Shown: positions 10,501 to 23,104 of the stretch, one piece after another
Numbering within the stretch: position 1 is the stretch's first letter
Layout of the letters: each line of letters opens with the position of its first letter
From: Aphanomyces cochlioides
Taxonomy: Eukaryota > Oomycota > Saprolegniomycetes > Saprolegniales > Verrucalvaceae
DNA: 64,000 bases
Assembly (NCBI GenBank): GCA_019828595.1
Contig: JAHQRK010000018.1
Span: forward strand, 372,001 to 436,000
Direction: 5' to 3'
Made by a program: the position numbers and the translations under genes
Notes under the pieces: model-generated
What the model saw: the letters and a program-made list of their open reading frames with translations, nothing else
Told to the model about the DNA's origin: nothing
Database searches by the model: none

Positions 10501-13500
10501 CTTGACACCTACACGCCACGCACGCACGGCAATCCACAAGCTCAAGTTCTCCTGCTCGAGTGCATCTACCGCCAGCACTTTCACAAGTTTGCCACCATCG
10601 ACGTCCATCGCCGACTTGTGAGGGCTCATATTCGAGCTTACTGCTTCTGTGGCTTTGACTTGATCCATCTCGAACTCGCTTGTCGATCTACAGACGCGCT
10701 TGTAGCAGCATGGCAACGGCAAGACGAATCCCTCTCGACGCCAATTCGACCTCCAGTCATGCGCCGACTCGATCCGTCCGTCCCAAAGAGTCGAAAAGCC
10801 GCAAAGCGACCGCGCCGCACCATGCTGGACGTGAAATCCTGGTCGGTTGAGCTCCTCTTTGAGCAAGCTGAAGTTGTCTACCGCTCCTTGCAGCTCAACC
10901 GCGCGATTGAGCTGCTGCAGATTCTCCTGCGGCGGACAAAAACCCACGCAGCGTATGGCCATATTCATCGGCTCTCGGCACTTCGCTTGGCGTTTGTCTA
11001 CGCGCACGCCAAGCAGTTTGACCGAGCGATCCACACCATGACGCAACTTCTCCATCAAGTCGAGGAGGCGCCAGCCAGCGGCGCACTTCCTCGATGGCCA
11101 GTCGTGATGGCTTTTGAATTCAGCTCGATGGAAGTGCGGTTCCTCCGAGGCGTCCTTTTTGACATGCAAGCCGACTCTGGCGCGCCGACGCAGGATAAAG
11201 CATGGCATGACTTTGCTCCACTCCATGCCGACTTGGTGTCGCACGTGAAAAAGATGCTGGAAGACGAGCAGTACGTGGCCAACACACCTGACTTTCGCGC
11301 AGAGCATGTCCGTGGTGTCGTTGTCACCATTGGGGAATGCCACGGCCTTGAGATTGACAACGTTATGTGCTCGAACGTTCGCATTGTCGTCCAATGCGAC
11401 GGGAAGGCTGCCTCGACGGCTGAGCCACCGTCGTGGGAAACCATGCAGCCGAATTGGAACCTCCAGAAGATTTCTGTCCCTGCGTCGTCCAAGCACGCCC
11501 ATATTCACATCACGATCTTGAACCGTGTCCAACTTCGCGATGTACCTTTAGCCACGCTACAATTGCCGATCTCGGCTCTTTTTGCCACCGGTAAGATGGA
11601 ACGCTGAAGTTGCGTGTGTGACGGAGGGCAATTGATGTTCAGGGCACATTGATGGCAAGGATTTCCACCTGCGCACGACGTCTTCGAGCGGCTACATTGC
11701 GACGACGCTGTTCATGTCGTTTCAGCTAACAACGTTCAAGCCCGTCCGATCGCGAGAACGCCAAGAGCAGCGCCATATTGCATTCGCCCTCAGCGATTTC
11801 GTCAACCAGGCCTACGTGTGGCAATTCTTTGCCACTCGGTTTGTTCGCATGTCGGATCATTTCCTCGCGAGGCATTTCCTCGTCCAAGCGCTGCGCCGTC
11901 ATGCACCACCGCATGATGTCCGCACGATTTACATGATGCTCGATGTCGCTCGGTGCGACTTGGCTTGCCGAGGAAGCAACCAAAAGCCGCAAGCTTCAGC
12001 CATCGACTGGCTGCAAAAGGCACACAATGCAGCATTGATGCTGGAACGTCGGCACCATTCCGTCGAGAACGATATCGTAGACCTCATGCAGCAAGCATTG
12101 CAATCTGAATCGTCCTTTGAGCGGAAACTCAACCAGTGCTTGGCGCATTCGCTTGCGAGCGACTACGTCGTCGTCACGTCCGAGCATGGATCGTACTATG
12201 TCAACAAAGACACGGGCGACTGCATCTTGGAGCAACCGCTCGGATTTGAACCCTCGATCGAGAAACCTCCCCTTCGAGTACTTACAATCCCATCCAGGGC
12301 AATATCGTGATCGTTTTGCTTGTAGCGCACGGTGATCTTCTCCAGTTCGATGAAGTCGCGCATTCTAGCCCTACGTCAGCAGATGAAGCAAGATGCAGCC
12401 GCTGATCCAGAGCAGTGGGTTGCCATGTTTGATGAGTTCCACGGTCGCATGTTCTACGTAAGCCAAGTTCATTCCATGCAGAGCTACAAGCGGCCTGAAC
12501 GCTACGTCATGGTGGCTGACGAAATGACCGTCTACAGGTATTTTCCTTGCCTCGTGTCAACGTAGTCGTGGCTCTGTAGTGTTTTAGTCATCCAAGATGT
12601 ATTTCGAGCAAGAAGGAAGAGAGCATGGCTACGTCGACTCTTCCGTCGCACAGTGCATTCGGTGCAGCTTTGTCCAACTTCCTGACTCATGCTTTGATAG
12701 ATAATGGTTGTCAACTATATGCTAGCGCAATGGCATATTCGTGAAGAAGCTCGCGCTATCCGCGCGGCGAAAGTGCCGCTCACATGCCTCAAGCTGACAA
12801 TCGAAAGTGCATCAGAGCTGCGAGCTGCTGACCGCATCTCCAGCGATCCCTTTGTGGAAATCCAGTTGTCAAATCGCACAGCCCCACGCCGCACTACAGT
12901 GCGCAAAGCGACACTCGAGCCAGTCTGGAACGAAGTGTTTCATCTTCGATATGCGTGGCTTGATCATGAGCAAGCAATACTACATCAGACACCACACAAC
13001 GCAAAGGATGAACAGAAAGAGGACGACGAGCATGACCACCTACTTTCCAGTGTCGACTTGATGCGTGTCACGGGCCAACTCGCTGAAAATCTTGTCATGA
13101 ACGAAGACCATGGCATCGCAAATCACGACAACGACGAGGGACCTACAATTGCACTAACGGTGTTTGACTACGACGCACCGACATCAGCCAAGCAAGAAGC
13201 AAGCCGAGATTTTCTGGGCCTCGCAATCATCCCGATTGACCCACTAGATCATGGGAAACCCATTTCAGCAGAGCTGCAATTGCGTGATGAAGATGGCTAT
13301 CTGTCACCTCGATCTCGTGGTACACTTTCAATTACGGTGCAGTGGATTCCTTACGTGTTTCCCCTTCAACTCACAACTGTCATGGTCGCCACCCGCGCCA
13401 TTGCGAGGCTGGACGCACTCAAGCGTCAACGGTACCTTGAACGTGCCAAATTGCAAACACCACCAATGTTGCCGAAGCCAACTTTGTCTGACGATCTCAA

Positions 13501-14252
13501 GATGCTTTTGGAACTGATCGATTCCAAATGGCAAGATGCACTCATCAAACTCGCCGACGCGATCGTGATGGCTGATCAACTTCAACGCCTCGTATTGAGG
13601 TTAAACGAAGCCCGAAAATCTCATACTAATGCCGAGGAAGAAGAACATATCGAGAGACGGCTTAAAGCTGTGATTCGAGATCAATTTCATGTGAAGCGTC
13701 GAGGTGTGCAAGATAGTATGCGCGATGTTGCAAAGTGCTTGAGGAGTTTTGCTAAAGTCACGTATGATGAAGGTACGACAGCTAGTGAGCGTGCTACGCA
13801 GTATGACACTTCTAGTGAACAAGTATGTCTTGAGTGGTGGCGACGTGGTTCTTCAGGAGAAAGTTCTCATGTGGTTCGACAACCTTGGGTATTCATCAGA
13901 GACACCGCGAGTGTCAAACGACCGTCCGATCATTCAAGACGAAACCTACGATCGCATCATGGATTTTGTCCTAGTCCAGAAGGAATGCTTTGTGACGTGG
14001 GAAACGAGTTTGCGTAGTCTAGTTGGCGAGTGCTTTCAAGAGGGCAAATGGTCCTTCGACATGTCCAAAGAGCTTGCCATATGCCGTAAAATCGAAGACA
14101 CACTGAGCGACGCGCCCTTGCAAAAACCACCATCCACCCCTTCAGATGACGATAAGATCAAGCACCGTCAGGTTGTCCACGCTAAGAAGCTTGACAAGCA
14201 GCGGAAGCATCACAAGGCAAATTCGAAAGTGGCAAAGGTTACCAAATCTTGA
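7531..14252 (+). CDS. Giant IQ-motif / TPR-like / C2-domain protein
   Basis: Eleven exons: 7531-7790, 7835-8341, 8386-8666, 8714-9665, 9710-9757, 9801-11590, 11643-12277, 12326-12537, 12580-12661, 12701-13772, 13816-14252. The sum is 6,276 nt, giving 2,091 aa. N-terminal third: at least five IQ-type calmodulin-binding segments (AAIAIQTSARTW, AAVVIQCKHRSR, AASIQIAYRSHAAREK, ALVVQCAFRCYLARQ, ARRIQRVQRGRAARSRF). TPR-like helices follow (YARGAYYEAALLLEQSF, NRAIELLQILLRR), split by a Pro/Ser linker near residues 550-640. A WW-like strand (GSYYVNKDTGDCILEQP) and another IQ (VIQDVFRARRKRAW) precede a C2 domain near residues 1615-1760 (SSDPFVEIQLSN, LEPVWNEVFHLRY). The C-terminus is Lys-rich. Probably a calcium/calmodulin-linked scaffold; function inferred only from domains. 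Confidence 0.8.
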
Positions 14253-14350
14253 CCAATCAAAGTCGTCGTATTCAAAACTATGTAACATGATTGGACGATG
14301 AAATTTGGATCGAAATCAAATCGTCATATTTTGTTTTGCGCGCGCAATTC

Positions 14351-16704
14351 ATGTGGAAGCTCGGGGAAAGGACATGCGACATCGTTTGGGCAACTCAACG
14401 TATTCCCGACGTGTTTGCGGCAATTAGAGAAGGTAGACATCACTATGCGTCTGTTTCTTCATGGCTACAGTGGTGAGTAACAGCATCGATGCGGATGCGA
14501 CAGCTATAATGATTGCGCTTGGGACCGACGATTTCTCGTTTACAGTGAATGATAATGGTTCAAATCGCATATTTTGCTGATTGATATGGACAAGTAGGTC
14601 ATGGTATCCAAGCAAAAGATTTATGCTCACTTGTATGCACCTGGCCGGGTACAATATTTACAAACATATTGACTTTAAGTGATGCATTTGTAGCTACGTC
14701 CAAAACTGCCTGTATTCGAGAGAATGGATATCGATACGCTGGGTGGAGAGGAGACAGCTTGCTTTGCATTTCAAAGTTGTCTAAAGTTTCAATCGAAAGC
14801 CGAGAAGACTCTTCGTGGAATACCTACCGAAAGGTTGTTGAGGTGAGCTAAACGTATTGTCCGTGCCAATATTCTGAACACATAGCGAGGTGACACCAAG
14901 TGTATGGGGAGAGTTTCATCGAAGAAATGCATTCCAGGAACCGTTGTTACTGTTCACGATCTGTTTGGCAATGTTCCCGGCCGTCAGCGACACATGATGG
15001 GCACAATGGCCCAACGATCCAAATTGATCGAAAAGCTCAAACAATTTTGTCTGCGCATGTGCATTATGCGAGGCTCTATTGCTTTTGACATCATCGACAA
15101 GCGTAAGCAACAATTATCACCTTTATTTCACGATTTCAGGAACGAATTCGAGTATTTTGCGTTTGGCACCATCATCAGGTCCACAAGAAAAATTTGCCCT
15201 TTTGTGCGATTGTCATGATAAATTCCAAGTGGGTTCAAAATTGCTGACTGAATGAAAATTTGTCTAGGAGATTGACTTCACATCAGCGAATGGTCAATAT
15301 TGTGTCAAAGGATATGGAGTGAAAGACGCATTTGAAATGACTAGAGTGAATCTAAAGCGAGCAATGCTCTGGTTCCAGTGCGTAAGCTTCAATGGTCTTT
15401 GGCTACAAGGTTTTGAAACGTTGTGCACGACCCGAATTTACAATTTTGTCCGGTCGAGAAACTATGGTAAGCTCCGCGAACCTCTATCGGTTGAGTGAGG
15501 ATTAGATATACCGGTGCTTATCATCAATCTTCTCGCTCCCGACACAAATTATGTTCTTCAGGACAATGAGGATGGTCGCACAGTTCAGTTTCGGCAACAT
15601 GATCAATTCGAAGAGTTTTTCGATTCATTTTTGCATGTACTGTGGCTCTCACGTTGTTGATGTATCAGTGAGAGGCAGGAATTTTGCACAACATGTCCGG
15701 GGACACCTGAAGGAACAATTGACGGGACTACTGACGAAAGTCAAGAAGCGTTCAAGCAAGAAAATGACCAAGATGAATGGCAACATGCATCTGGGCAAAA
15801 TCTTATGAAAGTGGCCGTCACAAATATTGCATACGACGAATTTTCCAATCTGATATGGGCATGCATGCCCAACCGACACACAGGTAGTACACAAAGTAAA
15901 CAGCCCACGCTGACAAAAGTGGATAATCTTATAGATAATCCCAGGGCATGTAGCCCCATCTTGGAGCCTTCGAGGTTTAGAATCCGTAGCAAATATTTCC
16001 TCGAGACGATACCTTCAGGGATGAAGGCTATTTCGAAGAAGACCACCAACAAGCCATCCTTTTACCCTCGATTGTTCAAAAAGCAGCTGTCTGTTCTAGC
16101 GTCAAATGCGTACACGAGCCGTAGAATGGCAATCAAGCTCCCGTCCTCCATTTTTCAGCATATTCGCATTTTGCAGCAAGTGGACTTCAAATTTATCTTG
16201 GCTGTGAGTTCGTCGCCACCCTTGCTCGTGTGTATTGATCAGCATGCCGCTGACGAGCGTGTCAAACTTGAGGCACTGGAGAATTCTTTACTGAATGCTC
16301 CATTCCCTAGTCACCAAGTCCAATCCATTGCGCTCATCCTCAACGAGTCTGAAAAATCTCTCGTGGTTCGAAACAATGAGACACTCTTGTTCTGGGGCTT
16401 CGAAGTCGACATATCGACTTGGACTTTGAATCGTGTACCAATTGTGGACCACCGTGAAGCAACCGATGACGACCTTCTTGAATATTTATGCCTTTTATCG
16501 TCAATGTCAGGGTCGCTCGTTCGACCGCCTATCATTACTCGATTACTCCACTCTCGAGCCTGTCGAAGCGCCATCATGTTTGGGGATCCCTTGACTCTTG
16601 ACGAGTGCCAACAATTGATTACTCAACTTGGTACTTGTCGCTTGCCATTTCAGTGTGCCCACGGCCGACCATCTATTGTTCCACTTGCTCAATTCACACT
16701 TTGA
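14351..16704 (+). CDS. MLH3: DNA mismatch-repair protein MLH3 (divergent)
   Basis: Nine exons: 14351-14432, 14471-14557, 14598-14648, 14694-14842, 14886-15102, 15140-15228, 15268-15466, 15506-15636, 15679-16704; 676 aa. N-terminal GHKL ATPase motifs: VVSNSIDADA (motif I), VNDNGHGI (DNGxG, motif II), ATSKTA and AGWRGDSLL (motif III, normally GFRGEAL), GTVVTVHDLFGNVPGR (motif IV). The C-terminal endonuclease motif DQHAADERVKLE is intact, and ACRSAIMFGD plus PFQCAHGRPSIVPL are diagnostic of MLH3. MLH3 pairs with MLH1 in mismatch repair and meiotic crossover resolution. The first junction is questionable: the intron at 14433-14470 removes residues that would otherwise align with the family. Start ATG 14351 is the nearest in-frame Met. 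XPA follows 114 bp downstream. Confidence 0.85.
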
Positions 16705-16818
16705 GATGTCACTTCACGTCCCTCGAAGATACATCCGAAATGAAACAACCACACTTGATTGGACATTCAATCACCCAATCGTCATCATGCCCAAACACAG
16801 TTTGGTGAAAGCGAAAGA

Positions 16819-17430
16819 ATGGACGAACAAGAGAAAGCACGCGAGATCGCATTTTGCGAAGGATGTGGGCTAGAAGAACCATGTGACGGCACATACCTAT
16901 CGACGTTTTCTGTCTATGTGTGCTCGGAATGCCGTTTTGCGAATCCTAGCTACAAACTCATTACAAAAGACACAGCAAAGAAACAATTCCTGCTCCCGGA
17001 TTCGATCTTGGACGGGCTTCCATGCATTCGCAAGGCGAATCCAAAGCACGAAGGTTTTGCTCCGTTGCGTTTGTTTTTGCAGAAAGCATGTCAAGACGCA
17101 GCAATTCAATTGTACAAAAGTTTACAAAACATTGCCGAAGAGAAACGAAAGCGAGAGCGCAAGCGATATGAAAAAGCAGTGCAGCGGACCCAGACCGAAG
17201 TTACAAGACAAGGTGTGTTTGGCAAACGTCGAAAGGACAAGCATGGAGTCGTACGTCCATCACAAAACTTGTTCGTTTGCGTCATCCTTTATGAATAGGT
17301 ACGTAAGCGACCCATAGTCATCGAAGAAGAGGAACATGTCCACGCATTTCAAAGGGAACAGAAACAAGACGATGGAACTTGGACAAAAGAATGCGAATGT
17401 GGACTGTCGATTAGCGTTCGAAAAATGTAG
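16819..17430 (+). CDS. XPA: Nucleotide-excision-repair protein XPA
   Basis: Two exons (16819-17250 and 17299-17430), 48-nt intron, 187 aa. The zinc finger is FCEGCG...VCSECR (two CxxC pairs, residues about 13-36), followed by YKLITKDTAKKQFLLPDSIL, the XPA-specific damage- and RPA-binding region. The C-terminal exon restores the family ending TWTKECECGLSISVRKM (compare C..CG...EKM in animal XPA). XPA verifies lesions and positions the NER complex. Start ATG 16819 begins MDEQEKAREIAF. Lies 114 bp after MLH3 in the same direction. Confidence 0.92.
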
Positions 17431-17702
17431 AAATTGAATAACTTATCTCCTCTCTCATCAAGTCCATCAAGCATCAATGAGGCCAATCCTAATCAACATT
17501 GTTCTAATGTAAGTTTTGAGCAATTTTTCCTCAATAGTCTTCCCTGGTTTAGGAGATGTCGCGATTGTCGGCGGCTGCTTGTGGTAGTCTTGAACAATTT
17601 CCACATGATTGCTAATTTGCCGACAAGCTAAGATGATACACAGCTCGATGAAAGAATGACAATATATTGTGATCAAATTACATTAAGCTATTCATCGACG
17701 CT

Positions 17703-19580
17703 TCAAGTTTGCGTCGTTGGCTTGGTCGTACGAGACTTGTTGTCGCGACGAGCCTAGGAATTAATGAAAAGGCTGCGAGGAGGCTCTCACTGTCGTACCT
17801 GCCATTGCTCTCTTCTTTGTCTGAGTTGTTCCTGTCGCTGAAATCGCAGGTTCTCGAGTCTCTCTTTTCGCTGGCGCTCCAGCTCGTCTTGTCGCTTCTT
17901 TTCCACTACTTCGGGCAACTGCTCATACACGCGACGGCTTCTGGCTTTCATCCCTCGCGGAGACACGCACACTCGGATGCCTAGTCCAGACGTCACGGTG
18001 TCTTGTGTCTTGTTGTTGGGTATGTCTTTCTTTGACGACAGTCGCACATGGGAGGAAGGACGATGAACTGCAGGTTCAATCAAAAGCTTTACCAACTCAC
18101 AACGTACCTGTGTGGTCTCTCTCGTTGGGTGTCAGCAGGTCATTTTCTCCTAGCCGTTGTCTGTGTGTGAACTGTGCTTGTTCCATAGCCTAATTCGTTG
18201 AGTGAATCGACAAAGTCACTCGCACATGATCACCTTTTTGTTTCTTGATTTCTTCACGGCACACATCGTAGTCTCCTCATGGTGTTCGACGACGACATCC
18301 GCTTTCGATTCGTTTGTTTCAAGCTCCACGACGTTATACGCTTTCAAATCGTCCGCTTGAATCAACGATGTGGCCTTCTACAAGGACGACAAGTCAATAT
18401 ATACACGACAGCAACATGGTCTTACCTGCGCATCTACTTTACACATCTTGGTTGTCTGTTGCTTGGCTTCTTCCTCGCGGACATGGTACTCGAGTCGAGC
18501 GATCTCTTCCGTCTGGATCGCCTTCCTGGACGAATTCAATTGCGCCCGAATTTTCATGACTGAGGGGGGAGGCATTCTTCCCCTTTGTTGAGGTGGAGGT
18601 GGTTGGTACACGCACTCCAAGTCATCCACGTCACTCCTACGTTGTCAATCACACCGTGGTCGAATACTCAAATCATGTACCCTTCTGGGATGGTTTCCAA
18701 CTTGCCACAAGTTAATGTCTTGTTGTCGTCGAAAGGGACGGAGGATGACTCCTCTTCGTTCTTGTCGGGAGTGGCTTCGTCATAAGCTTCATCGCTGTGG
18801 AGGGTAGTTTCGCTATCCAACAGGGTATAATCCAAAGCGCCTTCAGAAGTCATCGGAGTCGCTTTCAATTCTTCCGTTCGCACCGAGAGAAGCTTCGACG
18901 AGTGAAATTGTTAAGAAAATCATCGTCGTACCTCTTTTTCCAGCTTGCACATCTTGGCTGCCATTTCATCTTGAACGGCGTCTTGGTGACGGACGACGTC
19001 GGTAAGTCGGGTGATTTCAGCATCCTTCTGGCTCACGATATCGCGTCGGCACGCCAACATCGCTTCCACGATTTCTTCGTGACGAACTTGGCTGTCGTTG
19101 AGTTGGAACTTGGCCTCGTTCAGTTCAGCCTGAAGTTGACCGAGTGCCTGTTGGACTGCATCAACAAAGAGAACGTATATTGACTCCGTGCCTCATCTTT
19201 CGCCTTCTCCATCTTCGCCTTCTCCACGATCAAGTCTTCTTGAAGCTCGACGAGTCTGTCGGCAATCGCCTTCAACTCGTCCCGAGTCGCGCGCAGTTCT
19301 TTGACTTTCTACAAGGAAAACTAGTCAAGACGAAAACGCCACATCAGGACGTACGAGCTTGAGTCGATTGATTCTGGCGGTGGTCGCCTGGTTCGTTTGC
19401 TTGCACATGCTTCTACTCGATCCATGAGAGACGATGTCCGGGCGAACTTACTCAACGGGGGTAGAAAAAGATCTGAAAACGATTGCAAGTCGCAGCGAGT
19501 TAGGGATTGGCAGGTCTAAGAATAGACATTGCTAGAATCGCTGCCTCTGTATCCCATGTCAACGCCGACGCTTCCACCAT
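17703..19580 (-). CDS. Coiled-coil protein of unknown function
   Basis: Eleven exons on the minus strand: 19580-19528, 19472-19452, 19412-19355, 19308-19185, 19155-18932, 18892-18681, 18636-18426, 18377-18234, 18189-18108, 18067-17799, 17753-17703; 482 aa. Long heptad stretches: ELRATRDELKAIADRLVELQ, QQALGQLQAELNEAKFQLND, RQDELERQRKERLENLRFQR. An acidic Ser/Thr segment lies in the middle and a Pro run (YQPPPPQQRGRMPPPSV) follows. The fourth intron (19184-19156) would be only 29 nt with a weak donor, so that junction is doubtful. The start ATG is in a small first exon; upstream exons cannot be excluded. No family recognised; a cytoskeletal or ciliary role is only a guess. Confidence 0.65.
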
Positions 19581-19974
19581 CACGAGTCCGCGCCTTTTCT
19601 AAAAAATACAACTGGGTTTTGAACTTGCTTGGATATCGAATTTGGGAGTCTTGACCAATTTCCACAGGATTGCATCTACAGTGACAGCATGGCAATGTCA
19701 ACATATCGAAGGACACGAATTGAAGGCTCGTTGAGCAAGCATGGCTGTGTAATTGCCCATGCTCTTTTATCTCTATCATAGGCGTCGCATCAAACGCACT
19801 GCCGCTGCTAGCAAGATTGTCCGGTCCGATCGTGTGCACTGTTTACGGATAATTTCATTATCCGGATTTGGAGTAAGAATAAGATTTGCAAAATTATATG
19901 AAAAAATGTATGAAATTTAAAGCAATTCGACGTGTGATACGTGAAACGATCATTTTTTGCCAAGTGTTGTCGCC
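19581..19974. promoter_or_regulatory. Divergent promoter region with ATCCGGAT at 19860-19867
   Basis: 394 bp between divergent genes. GTTTACGGATAA at about 19841 and the palindrome ATCCGGAT at 19860-19867, 108 bp upstream of the golgin ATG, form a spaced inverted pair. A minus-strand open frame between 19839 and 19581 could hold additional 5' exons of the coiled-coil gene. Confidence 0.4.
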
Positions 19975-22371
19975 ATGGCGGCGTCGTGGTTCACTGCCAA
20001 GGTGAATCTATCAACAATTGTATCCCAAGGGCTTGAGCACGTCAGTAAGCTCAAGGACGATGTGGAGAAACAGTTTGATGAAGCCGTGTCTGGAAAGAGC
20101 GTCGCAAAACCACCACCTCCACTGCCATCACTCTTCAATGAGACCCCAAATCCTGTCGTAGAACCATCGCCGTCTCCTCCACTTGCAATAATTAGCGAGC
20201 AAAACGAGACGACAAATGAGAAGCAGGACGTAAAAGATAGTCCAGATGACGACGCGTCTGAACATGAATCATCGTCGACTCCTCCATCGGGTAAGATTTT
20301 TCAAAATATCTATCTAAACGATGGATCATGTACTGTTTAGAGCCTTCGATCGATGCATCCACACCAGACACTGCCATGACACCTCAAGACTCCCCACTAA
20401 ATATCGAAGCTCAAGTAGTTGCTGACAGTGTGGACGACACAACAGTGAACCCTGATGATTCTACTCACCAAGAGCAGCCTCTGGACGATATGAACCCATC
20501 GACAGATGAAAACACAGCTCTATTGGATGTGATCAAGTCCATTCCACCTGCCGAAGAATCAAAGACCGCTACATTACCCAGCGATGCGCTAGAATATCTG
20601 CCTGCTGAAGCTAGTCACGGGGAGTCGAGCTCTGAGTGCACTCCAACAGAGGAATTGCAAGTTGTTGGCCCCGAGACACCAAGCTCCACTCCAGATCTAC
20701 CAGAAAATCATCCTGATGTGGCTGCTTTGGAGAGAGAACTGGCAGGTGTCCAGGCCGACTTGCGCAAAACCCAAGCAATGCTGCGAGAGAGGGAAAACCA
20801 GCTCTTGGCATCGTCAAATGCAATGGCCAAACTGCACACCGAAATAGAAGCGCTGCGGCCAAATGAATCCACAGTCTATCAACTCCAAGTAGCTTTAGCC
20901 GACAAGGAAATGCAGCTCAAGAGTTTGCTCGAAGAAGGCGAGGCTTTATCGAAAAAGCAAGCTGCATTTGAATCCCGTCTTCGTGCCGTCCGCAAAGAGA
21001 AGACCGACGTGATGGGAGAGAACAAAAAACTTACGGCTGCCCTCGAAACAGCTAACGCCAAGTGGGAAACCGCTCGAATGCATCTCGTCGCTGCTGAAGA
21101 CGATGCCAAGGTCCATGTTGAGGTCGTCAAGACGTTAGATGCCACGCAAGCTCGTTTGACGACGACGGAAGCAGCCCTCAATGCTGCCAAACAAGCGCTT
21201 GCTGCCATCGAAGGCCAAGCAAAACAGCTACGTGAGGAGAACCAACGTCTTGAAGCCCAAACACATCTTGCAGCGTCCGAAGATCGTGATGTACGTCCTA
21301 ATGCAGCTGATTTTGACGAGAATTTACTTATACTTGTAGGTGCTCGAAGCAACAATTCGTGATCTGCAGAGCAAGTTGTCCCAAATTCAAATGGAATCTG
21401 CACAACAAGAAGAAACTTCAAGAGCTGACCTTCAAGCCATGAAGCTCCGATGGCAAGAAGCAGTGACACGGATGGATCAATTAACGCGAAGCACGGGCGA
21501 CGCAACACAGCCATTGCTACGGCAAATTCACCAGCTACAACAAGACCAACGGGCTCAAGAACTCCGCCGCCTTGCACTCGAAGAGAAAATGGAGCGCCGA
21601 GTCCAGGACGCCCTGCACGACTTGGAGACTCTTCAAGCGAAGCACGACGCTGTGATGTCACAAGCAGATGAGTGGCGCGCACAAGTGACGGTCCTGGAAA
21701 CAGAGATTGAAAATCTCCGCACTGCGAAATCTAACGAGGCGGCTGAAATCGCGTCTCTGCGCAAAGCACTCGACACGGAAACGCATCGACGACAGCAACT
21801 CGAGCATCAGGTCCAAGTCATTAGCCAGGAGAAACGACATGTTGGCCAGCTCATTCAGTCGACCCACGAACAACATGAAGCCCAAGTGAAGCAAATGAAG
21901 AATGAGAACGACCACCTCGTCCAGCAAGTGAATCAACTGAGATGGCAGCTCCAAGAATGTCAGAAGTCTGCCCAAGTCCCAGCACGAGAGATCGTTGCGT
22001 TGGAGCGAAAGCAATCATCGAGTGAAGTCCTCGTTGCGGACTCGATGGTTGAGTGGCATCAACTGCAACAAAAAGTTCGCCTGCGTGAGAGCGAGGCGGC
22101 ACTTCTGAAAGAACAGATCCAAGGGCTTGAGGACGCCAAACGCAACGCAAATGAAGAAGTTGTACGATTGACGACGCGAAATGCGACTTTGGAATCAGCA
22201 GCTAGTGAGCTGGAAACTACAAAAGCAGCGTTGGCGGCCATGGAAGTGAAGCAGCAAGTGCTACTCGAGCTCTTGGGCGAGAGGGACGAGCAGGTCGAAG
22301 AGCTCGAGTCTGAATTCCGAGAGTTCAAGCAATTGTACCAGACTCAAATCGATGCGCTCACGAGGCGATGA
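19975..22371 (+). CDS. TMF1: Golgin, TMF1/Sgm1-type
   Basis: Three exons (19975-20290, 20341-21290, 21340-22371), introns 50 and 49 nt, 765 aa. N-terminus MAASWFTAKVNLSTIVSQGL is the short amphipathic start seen in TMF golgins. An acidic, Pro/Ser-rich low-complexity region covers residues about 40-230, then continuous coiled coil to the end. The C-terminal LLELLGERDEQVEELESEF followed by REFKQLYQTQ matches the TMF/TATA-binding (Rab6-binding) domain. TMF golgins tether vesicles at the Golgi. Call is based on the terminal motif plus overall architecture. Confidence 0.82.
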
Positions 22372-22532
22372 GAATAGAATAGTTGCAATTGTTGATTCGG
22401 TTTCATGTGTGTCACCGTGGCCGAGATAGATCTCCTGCGAATCACGCAGACGACACCGGTGTATGTATCCATCGTATCGAGTACGTTGGTGGCACGGACG
22501 TCGATGAAGAGAACTAAATTACGAGGGCGAAA

Positions 22533-22763
22533 TTACTTGCGTCGTCCCAATCGAAACCAACTGCGCGAGGGTTTCTTGGCTGCTGCGTCTGGGTCGTCGT
22601 CTTCAGGGTTATCGACCACGCGCTTGACTTTCTTGTCGCCGTTGTTGTCGTACAAGGTGGACATGGTCGGGTCGCCATTGCCATCGAGCAAACTGGAGCC
22701 GTCGATCTTCCCGGCCGAGTCACCCAACAAACTCTTGCTCTTCTTGCGTCCAAAGCCGACCAT
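22533..22763 (-). CDS. Small hypothetical protein, 76 aa
   Basis: Single-exon frame starting MVGFGRKKSKSLLGD and ending SWFRLGRRK. The two ends are basic and aromatic (GFGRKK, WFRLGRRK), with an acidic centre (DNPEDDDPDAAAKK), unlike a random shadow frame. It is convergent with the golgin gene. No family recognised. It could be a genuine short protein or a chance ORF. Confidence 0.45.
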   Translation of the reverse strand: MVGFGRKKSKSLLGDSAGKIDGSSLLDGNGDPTMSTLYDNNGDKKVKRVVDNPEDDDPDAAAKKPSRSWFRLGRRK

Positions 22764-22979
22764 CCTTGCTCCTTAGTGCTTTGTCCAGACGAAAATCGCA
22801 AATGCAACCGGTTCCACCTCTCCCAAGTTCTTCACCATGACATTACTCGCGCTCCTTCATGTTGCTTGCACCGGCCGATTTTTACCAAAATTCCAAAACG
22901 AATTCTCCAGAAATGCAAATTTTTCACAAATTTTTCAATAAAAATTCACAAAATGGCCAATTTCGGTCTCAGGAAATTT

Positions 22980-23038
22980 ATCCGGAACGGAGATTCGAAG
23001 AGGATTGGCGGTTGCGACACGCAGCACGTTATCCGGAT
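22980..23038. promoter_or_regulatory. TATCCGG motif pair upstream of CCDC6
   Basis: ATCCGGAA at 22980 and the full palindrome ATCCGGAT at 23031-23038, the latter 67 bp before the CCDC6 start codon. Confidence 0.45.
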
Positions 23039-23104
23039 AGTGCCGAAGAAGTAGGCTTTTTACCGCTCATTTGGATTCTTTCAATCTTTCGATCAAGTTG
23101 CAAC

